From positions 1-64,000 of the forward strand of contig CAIYIS010000014.1 of NCBI GenBank assembly GCA_903926385.1: a stretch of 64,000 nucleotides of DNA, given 5' to 3'. Numbering within the stretch: position 1 is the stretch's first letter; each line of letters opens with the position of its first letter. Shown here piece after piece: positions 17,701-25,900 of this stretch. Under the pieces are notes generated by a model that saw nothing but the letters and a program-made list of their open reading frames with translations, did no database searches and was not told where the DNA came from. The DNA comes from an uncultured Bacteroidota bacterium (GTDB taxonomy: Bacteria; Bacteroidota; Bacteroidia; 2-12-FULL-35-15). Made by a program: the position numbers and the translations under genes.

Positions 17701-20387
17701 TTTAAATTTTTGCGCGAAACAGGTTTGCCATCGCCATCCACCGTTGCCACTTTAACAATATGATTGGTATCCGTTACCAGCATACCCGTGAACTTGTTTC
17801 CTTCAGGGGCTTTTATACCCACATAAGAAGTGTAAGGAGAATATGGAATCGAAAACTGATCGACACTGAAAGCTCCTCCCTGTTCAAAAACTCTAACCTT
17901 GAAACTCGCACGTAACATACCCGGTGCAGCTGTTTTTACATTGATATTTGGTTTTATCATCGCTATACCTTTATCGTCTGTATTGTTATCAAAAATTGTT
18001 TGTGCATCCGAAGCATAACTGCGTGCAGGGTCATCAAAATCATACTCTTCATACTTTTTAAAGGTTGTGTTCATCTGGCTTAACGTAACTTCCACTTTTG
18101 CATTCAGATTTTTTGCTACCGCACCGGCCAGCCATTTTACTTCCAGTTTTCCGGCTACCTCTTTATTTGTAACCAATAATTTATCCGTTTTAAAATCCAG
18201 ATTTATTTTCAATCGGTTTGGCATTATAGTTTCAATCTTTATGTCTTTCGAAAACATAGCACCTCCAACTCTAACATTGGCGGTCCAATTGCCGGTAGGC
18301 GAAGTTTTATCTGTAGTAACCGGGAAAGAATAAAAACCATTCAACCCTGATGTCTTAACCATTTTTTTGTACAACTGTCCTTGCGGATTAAGCAACTCAA
18401 ATTCTACAGGATGATTTTTAGGAAGAGTGTTTAATTTATCTTCAAGAATAAATGATAAAAACAACGTATCGCCCGGACGCCATACTCCGCGCTCACCATA
18501 AATAAAGCCTTTTATGCCTTTCTGAACCTCTTCGCCCGAAACATCAAATGCACTTAACGACAAAGAAGCTCCGTCTTCAAATTTCAGATAACCTCTCTGA
18601 CTTCCGCTTTTGGCAACCATTATAAAAGGTTTCTTCTTGAAAACCATCGCACACATTCCGTCACTGTTTGTGGTCATTGTTTTTAATAATTGTAATTGGA
18701 AATCGTAGATGTCAATACTAGCGCCCGAAACAGGTTTGGTGGTAACAAGGTTGGTAATCACAAAATTCATCGAACCATCTGTTCCGCGTTTGGCGATAAG
18801 GCCTAAATCAGAAGCAAGAATATTCCTACTTACCTCCTTGCTGTGGTAGTAAGATTTTGAACAGGGGTTATCACGTTCGTTATAATTATAATCGTAATAT
18901 TGGTAATCATCGTAATAATAATCTCCATAATAATCCCAGTCTCTTTCATCATTGTCATCCACTCTGTCTGGCTGTGGCTGATATTCTTCATCGTCATTTT
19001 CAGAATCAGTTTTTGTTTCATCAGTACATTTATAAGTCGAATATTCTTTTTTGAAACTGATGATAACTTTATATATTGCCCCTGGCTCTGCCTTTATCAA
19101 CTGCGCCAAATCGAAGGAATAAGTATTCCATCTTCCTAAATCGAGAGGGCTTTTTTGTGTCAGTTGAATTGTTTTTTTCAATATCACTTTTCCTACTCTT
19201 CTCAATTCGCGGTCGCCTTCGAGGTTATTTACCTGCAAAAATTGAGGAATATTTTTTTCGTATATCTTCAATATTTTTAAATCAATCGCTTTTAAACTTA
19301 CCGCCTTGAAAGGAAAGATAAGCCCGTTGCTGTTGGGTAATATCACACCTTTACCTATCAGTTGCACTTCGGGTTTTAATTCTTCAAACATTATTTCCAT
19401 CAAATAACGTTCTTTCAATGGCATACCTAAAATATTTTTAATGCCCAATTCGGCAATAATAGTGCGGGTTCCCACCTGACGCGATTGCGGATACACACGA
19501 ATTTCATTTCCTTCGATAATATATTTTAATGCTGCTCCTCCGCTTAATGTAACTAAACCTTCCAGTGTTTGATTTTCGAGCAATGGGTCCGAAAACTGAA
19601 GCACAGCATACTGTTCCGGACTTTGAATTGTTTTTACATCTACTACTTTAAAATCGCCAAGTGCAGGAATATCTATTGTTTTATTTCCTTTCATGTCCAC
19701 GTCAATAGGTGCTCCGCTCCAGCTTACATCCACTGTTCCGGCTTTCTCAGTTCGTATTATTTCTTCCACAGTAAAATGATGAGTGGTTCTGTTAGCCTCG
19801 TGTGTCCAGCGCACAGTAAGGCTTTTGCCATTTTGCGAAGCCGTTACCATTTTTTCTATCAATGCCGAATTAGCAACATCAGCAGTAGCAAGGGTTCCGT
19901 CAAGACGTTGTGTGCGCAATGTTTTTTTATCAGTCGTGGTTATCCCGTCAATCAACACTTCGAAGCTTTGTTGCATTGTTTGAAAATCGAATTCAAATGT
20001 TTTAAATTCGTTCGAAACACTTAAAATTTCGGACAAATAAAATTCAGCTTTGTATTGCGTATTGGGTGGCAATGGTTTTTCTGGACGGAACTCAATCGTG
20101 CGTGTATCCAGCCATACAGCGGTTCCTTTTATGGAAGGAGAAAAATCGAAAAGGGTTTTCGAAATTGGTTTTCCTACTTCAATGGGTGTTTCCATTTCGT
20201 TCGTTAACAAAATCCGAATCGTTGATTCGGTAGAAATAACTCCCGATGTGTAAGCCCCTATGAAGGCCGTAAACGCTGGGTTTTCTTTAATTTCAGAATT
20301 GTGATTTTGTGTTTTAAAAAACACAGTGAGTCCTAACATGGCGAAAACAACGGTTCCCGCGATGAACAATAAAAGTCTTTTTGACAT
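14799..20387 (-). CDS. Bacterial alpha-2-macroglobulin with intact thioester
   Basis: A 1862-residue bacterial alpha-2-macroglobulin (YfhM-like). An N-terminal membrane segment (about 5-25) has no lipobox Cys, so it is probably anchored in the inner membrane facing the periplasm. Successive MG beta-sandwich domains include the MG2-like GFIYGERGVWRPGDTLFLSF. The thioester domain carries PHGCIEQTTS with C1407 and the conserved EQ, so the covalent trap should form. Such proteins are thought to capture invading proteases when the envelope is breached, with PBP1C repairing the wall; the downstream pbpC fits. Odd feature: an acidic Asp/Tyr-rich low-complexity stretch at about 460-510 (multiple YYDD and DYN runs) inserted near MG domains. 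A minus-7-like TACATTTG lies upstream at 20442-20449 (-). Confidence 0.95.
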   Translation of the reverse strand: MSKRLLLFIAGTVVFAMLGLTVFFKTQNHNSEIKENPAFTAFIGAYTSGVISTESTIRILLTNEMETPIEVGKPISKTLFDFSPSIKGTAVWLDTRTIEFRPEKPLPPNTQYKAEFYLSEILSVSNEFKTFEFDFQTMQQSFEVLIDGITTTDKKTLRTQRLDGTLATADVANSALIEKMVTASQNGKSLTVRWTHEANRTTHHFTVEEIIRTEKAGTVDVSWSGAPIDVDMKGNKTIDIPALGDFKVVDVKTIQSPEQYAVLQFSDPLLENQTLEGLVTLSGGAALKYIIEGNEIRVYPQSRQVGTRTIIAELGIKNILGMPLKERYLMEIMFEELKPEVQLIGKGVILPNSNGLIFPFKAVSLKAIDLKILKIYEKNIPQFLQVNNLEGDRELRRVGKVILKKTIQLTQKSPLDLGRWNTYSFDLAQLIKAEPGAIYKVIISFKKEYSTYKCTDETKTDSENDDEEYQPQPDRVDDNDERDWDYYGDYYYDDYQYYDYNYNERDNPCSKSYYHSKEVSRNILASDLGLIAKRGTDGSMNFVITNLVTTKPVSGASIDIYDFQLQLLKTMTTNSDGMCAMVFKKKPFIMVAKSGSQRGYLKFEDGASLSLSAFDVSGEEVQKGIKGFIYGERGVWRPGDTLFLSFILEDKLNTLPKNHPVEFELLNPQGQLYKKMVKTSGLNGFYSFPVTTDKTSPTGNWTANVRVGGAMFSKDIKIETIMPNRLKINLDFKTDKLLVTNKEVAGKLEVKWLAGAVAKNLNAKVEVTLSQMNTTFKKYEEYDFDDPARSYASDAQTIFDNNTDDKGIAMIKPNINVKTAAPGMLRASFKVRVFEQGGAFSVDQFSIPYSPYTSYVGIKAPEGNKFTGMLVTDTNHIVKVATVDGDGKPVSRKNLKVQIYKVSWRWWWDSYDGDLANYVGNTSRQIYQEMETSTTNGKGQFILRVNRPDWGRFYIRVTDPESGHSTGQTVYIDWPAWAGSSPKGNEGATLLSFTSDKKNFNVGEDVKLTIPSSAEGRALISIESGSKVIRSFWAETTKGQTNYSFKVTPDMTPNVYVNVTLVQPHAQTVNDLPIRLYGVIPISVEDPGTHLFPVITTPEKWSPETKSSLTVTEKNGKEMTYTIAIVDEGLLDLTRFKTPDPWSSFYAREALGVKTWDMFDLVIGAFGDKLARLLAIGGDGDINNKAGNKANRFKPMVKFLGPFNLKKGETAKHEFMMPQYVGSVRTMVVAGHNGAYGSADKTTPVRKPLMILGTLPRVVGPGETVDLAVNVFAMEKQIKNVKVEIKTNGMFSALDGTSKSVSFAEIGDEVVNFKLKVNSMLGVGTVKIVATSGGEKAVYDIEIDVRNPNPKVVNVLESVVEAGKTWNTPYTPPGITGTNKGTIELSSIPPINLGERLKYLIDYPHGCIEQTTSAVFPQLYLSDIMELNSDFKVAITRNIKAGIDRIKLFQTTSGGMSYWAGQHDADDWGTSYSGHFLLEAEAKGYTLPAGILENWKRYQRNTANSWAPKYDKYYYYNDDLLQAYRLYTLALAKAPELGAMNRLKEYPRLSITAKWRLAAAYAKAGQLEVAKNLIANLSTIVPRYCEMGWSYGSDDRDEAMILETLTLLDMKAKAAPVVKQISKALSSNNWMSTQTTAYCLIAVSKFAGASGASGEMRYNVKINSNAPIALNTKLPVKQIDMQLKGASVGNVSVTNNGSGILFARIIMEGIPETGDQTNVDNDLKVGINYTTMEGAPVDVTKLEQGTDFIAEVKITNPGTRGEYLQMALTQIFPSGWEIHNTRMDDAESTIKSDYPTYQDIRDDRVYTYFNIAPNKTSVFRIVLNAAYVGRYYLPTIYCEAMYDNTINSRKPGKWVEVVKAGQ

Positions 20388-20441
20388 TTTTTTTGAGAAG
20401 TTTTTTTAAAGGTTAGTGGATAGGTATGAAATTTTGATAAG

Positions 20442-20449
20442 CAAATGTA
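20442..20449 (-). promoter_or_regulatory. Minus-7-like element of the macroglobulin gene
   Basis: On the minus strand TACATTTG lies 54 bases before the ATG at 20387 and matches TAnnTTTG. The minus-33 element is not evident. Confidence 0.45.
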
Positions 20450-20637
20450 TAGCAAATAAACTTTCCCTTTTAAATTGTTAGAAAAGATTTTTTATTGTTG
20501 AAAATTCGGTATTAGGTTCCATATATTAGAAATACTTATTAGGGATTAGATTCCTCAATAATCGAATACTTTCTAACAACAAACTGATACTTTTTATTAT
20601 TCCTATCCCCTAAGTTTATTCAAGTAAAATAACTTCC

Positions 20638-20645
20638 TATCTTTG
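20638..20645 (+). promoter_or_regulatory. Minus-7-like element of the metalloprotease gene
   Basis: TATCTTTG matches TAnnTTTG, 76 bases before the ATG at 20722. Confidence 0.45.
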
Positions 20646-20721
20646 TCCCGAAAACATAAATATTTCAGAAAGTTAAAGTCATACAATGCTAATTCGACCG
20701 CTTTCTAACCAAATATAAAGA

Positions 20722-22338
20722 ATGAAAAACCGTTTTTTAATAATCATCTTAGTTTTTACTGTTCAGCAATTATTTGCTCAGGCCACACCTGTAAAACCTA
20801 TAGCTGCACAAATACTTAAAGCAATTGGTTCGGGACAAGAATTCTTTACTTCTTCCCCCTTTCTTATAAGCCCAAACGACACTCTGACTTCATTATTGGC
20901 AAAACATGTAGATTCTTTTGCAGTATTAACCATCCAGCCCAGCGAATTAAAAAAAATAATTCAGGCTCAACCCCGATATCTGCGTCTACTTATTCCCGAT
21001 TATCGAGGCAATCAAACAGAAGTACTTCTTCAATCTCACTCAATAACTGCCCCGGGTTTTGTATTACGAACAAGTAGTGGCGAAAAAATGCAATCATCAG
21101 ATATTAATGGGTTACATTACTGGGGAATGATTCGCAATCAGCCGGGCAGTTGTGTTGCCATCAGCATTTTCGATGATGAGATAATGGGAGTATTTTCTGC
21201 CGGGTATGGCAATATCAACATTGGAAAAATACAGAACCATTCTCAGTACATTATATATAATGATGTCAATTTAAAGGAAAGAGATAATTTTGTGTGTGAA
21301 AACCGCTATGGCGAAAACGGCAACATATCCCGACAGGTAAAAACAAACGGAACACGTCAGACAGTGGCACAAAACTGTGTTAAACTTTACTGGGAAATAA
21401 ATAACGATGTGTTTACTAAATTTGGTTCCCTTTCGCGCACTGTTAATTTTTTGACAGGGGTGTTCAATCAACATCAAATGGAATATGCCAACGATAATAT
21501 TACCGTTGCTCTGTCCGAACTATTTATTTGGAATACCAATAGCCCTTACAAAGGAAGCTCGAGTGCCGATTTTCTTTACGCCTTTCAAACCAAATCGGAC
21601 GCTTTTAACGGAGATGTGGGTATTTTAATAAAGATATCCAACAGTGCCGGAGGTATTGCCGGGTTTATTGGAGGTTTGTGCGATACCTTATGGAGCCATA
21701 AAAAATGCTTGGCGGGTATTTATAATTATTATTACGACATCCCAGTTTATTCTTGGACTGTAAATGTGGTAACACATGAGCAAGCTCATATTATGGGAAC
21801 CATGCATACACACGATTGTATATGGAACGGCAATCAAACTGCTATAGATGGTTGCGGCCCGGCAGCACTTTATCCCGGAGGAGGCTCTTGTCCGGATGGG
21901 CCTATTCCCGTTAAAGGAACCATCATGAGTTATTGCCATCTTCCGCCTAATCCGGGTATAGACCTTAGCCTTGGTTTCGGCCCTCAGCCCGACAGCATTA
22001 TCATTGCTAATATTAATGCGGCTCCCTGTCTGCCGGCTTTGCCATGCACAGGTGTATCCGAATTAGCCATTAAGGATAATAACCCCATCATCATTTATCC
22101 CAATCCAAACGATGGAACCTTTTTTATCGAATTTGCCCATCTCGTTTCAACCAAAGTGGAGTTTAAAATGTATAACATACTAGGTAAACTGGTTTATGAC
22201 GAAACTCAGGATTTGATTATCAACTCGGGAATTTATTCCAAAAAAATTGAACTACCTTACAACCCCACAGGCATCTATTTCCTTCAAATTATCGATTCGG
22301 ACAACAACCGAAGCAATCATAAAATTGTGATCGAATAA
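20722..22338 (+). CDS. Secreted zinc metalloprotease (reprolysin-like metzincin) with T9SS sorting domain
   Basis: A 538-residue protein. Signal peptide 1-19 (FLIIILVFTVQQLFAQ). The active site is HEQAHIMGTMH at 352-362, the extended HExxHxxGxxH metzincin motif (H352, E353, H356, H362), followed by a Met-turn region GTIMSYCH. An N-terminal propeptide-like region (about 20-210) precedes it. The C-terminus (about 457-538) is a T9SS type A sorting domain: IYPNPNDGTFFIEF, MYNILGKLVYD, GIYFLQI. It should be exported, then anchored or released at the cell surface, to degrade proteins. Monocistronic. Confidence 0.92.
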   Translation: MKNRFLIIILVFTVQQLFAQATPVKPIAAQILKAIGSGQEFFTSSPFLISPNDTLTSLLAKHVDSFAVLTIQPSELKKIIQAQPRYLRLLIPDYRGNQTEVLLQSHSITAPGFVLRTSSGEKMQSSDINGLHYWGMIRNQPGSCVAISIFDDEIMGVFSAGYGNINIGKIQNHSQYIIYNDVNLKERDNFVCENRYGENGNISRQVKTNGTRQTVAQNCVKLYWEINNDVFTKFGSLSRTVNFLTGVFNQHQMEYANDNITVALSELFIWNTNSPYKGSSSADFLYAFQTKSDAFNGDVGILIKISNSAGGIAGFIGGLCDTLWSHKKCLAGIYNYYYDIPVYSWTVNVVTHEQAHIMGTMHTHDCIWNGNQTAIDGCGPAALYPGGGSCPDGPIPVKGTIMSYCHLPPNPGIDLSLGFGPQPDSIIIANINAAPCLPALPCTGVSELAIKDNNPIIIYPNPNDGTFFIEFAHLVSTKVEFKMYNILGKLVYDETQDLIINSGIYSKKIELPYNPTGIYFLQIIDSDNNRSNHKIVIE

Positions 22339-22496
22339 AACTAACCCTGATTTTTGGGGCATTAACCTTCGTCATCGCTATATTACCTTTCGGTTTACGC
22401 TCCGAACTCGCTTTTTGGCTAGTAAGGGGGGGGTTTTCTTACTTATTTTTTAAGTAAGTGGTGTGGTGGCAGGATGCTAAATAATAGTTGCTAGAA

Positions 22497-22690
22497 GGAA
22501 AATAGCAAATATTGGAAAGGAAATAGCAAATGTTGAAAAGGAAATAGCAAATATTGAAAAGGAAATAGCAAATATTGAAAAGGAAATAGCAAATATTGGA
22601 AAGGAAACAGCAAATGTTTGAAAGGAAATAGCAAATATTGGAAAGGAAACAGCAAATGTTGGAAAGGAAATAGAAGAAATTGAAAAGGAA
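22497..22690. repeat. Tandem array, about nine copies of a 21-bp purine-rich unit
   Basis: Units start at 22497 (one base longer), 22519, 22540, 22561, 22582, 22603, 22624, 22645 and 22666, with a decayed copy from 22687. The consensus begins GGAAATAGCAAAT and ends TTGAAAA. Alternating variants (AAACAGCAAATGTT, AAATAGCAAATATT) from 22603 to 22665 give a 42-bp higher-order period. Confidence 0.95.
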
Positions 22691-22720
22691 GGAGTAATTG
22701 AGGAGGCTTCTCCTCTTAAT

Positions 22721-22742
22721 CCCCTCTCCAAAAGAGAGGGGG
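22721..22742. repeat. Third copy of the GGAGAGGGG palindromic element
   Basis: CCCCTCTCC (22721-22729) faces GAGAGGGGG around a four-base A loop. It is related to the pair at 8526-8647 and directly adjoins the end of the 21-bp array. Confidence 0.8.
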
Positions 22743-22920
22743 AGAATAGTGACGGTATGTGCAAATAGAAAGTTTAGAGATTGTTTATTGGCACCCAAAT
22801 GATTTTTGATTGAATTTTGAATGGTTTAAAATTTGAAATTCAAAACGCTTCTGATAAATAGAAGCCCAAAAAGTTCTACCCCATTTTTTGTCATTTCTGT
22901 CGACAAAGTACTTATATCAT

Positions 22921-22950
22921 TTTGTCTCTTGCCGTAAAATTCTACTTTTG
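22921..22950 (+). promoter_or_regulatory. Promoter of the nine-repeat surface protein
   Basis: TTTG at 22921-22924 and TACTTTTG at 22943-22950 are 18 bases apart, matching the Bacteroidota TTTG/TAnnTTTG arrangement. The ATG follows 23 bases later at 22974. Confidence 0.65.
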
Positions 22951-22973
22951 CAGTCAATAAATTTAATAAATAA

Positions 22974-25900
22974 ATGAAAAAAGCTATACTATTTATTTCC
23001 TGTGCCCTTATGTTGAGCAATACGTTTGCTCAGGACAAAGCAGAAAAACCTGCAACGGTTATTTACCCTATCGATTTTCACGTAACTCGTCCTTTACGCG
23101 ATATAGTTGCCGAACATCCGCTGGATGACCACAGAGTTTACAAGAAAGAAGAGTCGGAAGACCGCGAAAACAGAAAAGCTCAGCATTTTGTTAGAGGTGT
23201 TAAGTTTGGCGGTGTTTATGGAAATGACGATGCCAGTATTCAAAAATTTATGGGTGATAAACCAGGCAATGGCACTAAAGCCAATTGGGCAGGGCAATCG
23301 GCCACTGGTTTCCGTCCGATGGACCCAAGTGGAGCTGCCGGATTAACTCAATATGTGCAGATGATAAATTCTACCACGTTCAGAGTATTTAACAAAACCA
23401 CGGGTGCCAATATGCTAACTTCCACTTTTGGTAATCTATGGTCAACACCAACTCCCAATGATGGAGACCCAATAGTATTATACGACAAAGCAGCCGACCG
23501 TTGGTTTCTGGCTCAGTTTGGTCAAACCGGAAATAAAATTTACATAGCCGTTTCCCAAACAGGTGATGCAACAGGTGCGTATTATACCTGGACCTACACC
23601 TCTCCCCTTTTTCCTGACTATTTAAAATTTGGTGTTTGGCAGGATGGTTATTACATGACTTCCAACCAAAGCACACAGCGTATTTTTGTTTTCGAGCGTA
23701 CAGCTATGCTCGCTGGTTCGGGAACTGCACGCTCAGTAACCCAAACATTCACTCCTCCGCATGTCTCATCCAGCTTTTTTGTTCCCCTTCCGGGTGATGC
23801 TGCAGATGGAACTTTACCTCCCACAGGTACTCCATGCCCTATATTTTCTTACTCTGACAATGGTTGGGGTGGTGCTTATGTAGATGCTATCAATATCTAT
23901 AATGTAACTGTTAACTGGGTACCTACTACTCCAACTGCCAGTATAGCTTCTGCCGGAAGTGTTACTACTGCAGCTTTCGATGGTTCGTATAATGCATCAT
24001 GGAATGATGTTTCTCAACCTGGAACCACTCAAATGCTTGACGGAATTGGAGGAACACTGATGTACCGAGCACAATGGAAACCGTGGAATAGTTCGGGATA
24101 TAACTCCATAGTTTTAAGTTGGGGAGTAAAAATAAGTACTACGCAACGAAGTGTAAAATGGTGCGAAATGCGCCAAAATCAGTCTACCGGAACCTGGACC
24201 ATGTATCAGGAAGGAATTTATACTCCGGATGCAAATACCCGTTGGATGAGCAGTATTGCTATGGATAATAACGGAGGTATTGCACTTTGTTATTTGAAAT
24301 CTAATTCAACTAATATTTATCCAAGTTTATGTTATACCGGTCGTATGTCGTGCGACCCCCTTGGCACAATGCCAATTACTGAAGTAATTGCGAAAGCAGG
24401 AACAGGTTCTCAAACAGGAGTAAATCGTGTAGGAGATTATGCACAAACAACACTTGACCCTGTGGATGGTGTTACGTTTTGGCATACCGGGGAGTATATG
24501 GGTAACAGCGGTGTTGCTGGAACTCAAATTTATTCTTTTACTTTACCTACTTGCGCTAATACAGCTTCTGTAATAATTGCTCAAACTACAGGAACCAATC
24601 CTGAATGTGCCGGTGCATCGGCTACTTTTACAGCCACACCTACCAATGGAGGTTCATTACCTGCTTATCAATGGCAGGTGAACGGTGTAAATGTTGGAAC
24701 AAACAGCCCGACATATACCACCACTACTTTGACCAATGGACAGATTGTTACTTGTATAATGACATCAAATCTTGCAGGTGTGGTTGGCAGTCCTGCTACA
24801 TCGAATGCTATTACTATGGTTGTTAATTCTGCTGCAACACCTACTGTAGCTATAGCTTTAACCACCGGAACTAACCCTCAATGTTCGGGAGCTTCTGTAA
24901 CATTTACAGCAACTCCAACCAATGGAGGAAATACTCCTACTTATCAGTGGCAAGTAAATGGTGTGAATGCCGGCACAAACAGTACAACATTTACAACAAC
25001 TGCATTAACCACAGGGCAGATTGTTACTTGTATTATGACAACTACTGTACTTTGTCCGGTTACATCTACTGTAAATGCAACATCTAATGCTATTACCATG
25101 ACCGTAAATCCAAGTGTTGTTCCAGCGGTAGCTATAGCTATTACTTCAGGAACAAATCCAACTTGCACAGGAGGCTCAGTTACATTTACGGCCACACCTA
25201 CTAACGGTGGCACTCCATCTTATCAATGGAAAGTAAACGGTGTGAACGCAGGAACAAACAGTGCTACATTTACAACTACAACATTAACCAACGGCCAAAT
25301 TGTAACTTGTGTTATGACGTCAACCGCAGTATGTGCTGTGCCTGCGACAGCAACATCTAATGCCATCACCATGACGGTATCGTCTGCATTGGTTCCGGCT
25401 GTTGCAATTGCTTTAACCACCGGTTCCAACCCTATGTGTACAGGAGCATCGACTACATTTACCGCAACTCCTACTAATGGAGGAACAACTCCATCTTATC
25501 AGTGGTTAGTGAATGGCGTTAATGCCGGCACCAACAGTACAACATTTACCACTACTACTTTAACCACAGGTCAAATTGTAACTTGTGTGATGACATCAAC
25601 CGCTGCATGCGCCAATCCGCTTACAGCAACATCTAATGCCATTACTGTTACCGTTGCTTCCAGTTTTACTCCATCAGTTTCAATTGCTGAAACTATAGGA
25701 ACTAATCCTATATGTTCAGGCATAGCTACCACATTTACCGCCACTCCTAACAATGGAGGTACGCCAACTTATCAATGGTTGCTTAGTGGAGTTAATGCCG
25801 GTACCAATAGTCCTACTTTTACTACTTCTGCTTTGACAAACGGACAAATTGTAACCTGTGTAATGACTTCCAGTTTAAGTTGTGCCAATCCAACTACTGC

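Larger units (their letters stand above)
20388..20721. other. Divergent promoter region
   Basis: A 334-base A/T-rich region between two divergent genes. It contains minus-7-like elements for each direction (20442-20449 on -, 20638-20645 on +). No repeat or small gene is seen. Confidence 0.6.
22339..22973. other. Intergenic region with 21-bp tandem array and GGAGAGGGG palindrome
   Basis: Between two plus-strand T9SS genes. It holds the 21-bp array (22497-22690), the palindromic element (22721-22742), and the promoter of the next gene (22921-22950). Minus-strand ORFs of 119 and 95 codons run through the array only because its unit is a multiple of three without stops. The plus-strand heptad-like frame is broken by a TGA at 22617-22619 and has no start, so I see no gene. 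Confidence 0.7.

Noticed and set aside
22439-22798. Minus-strand ORFs (119 and 95 codons) with hydrophobic heptads
   Set aside because: Stop-free translation of the 21-bp array plus the GGAGAGGGG palindrome, in two frames at once; not gene-like composition.
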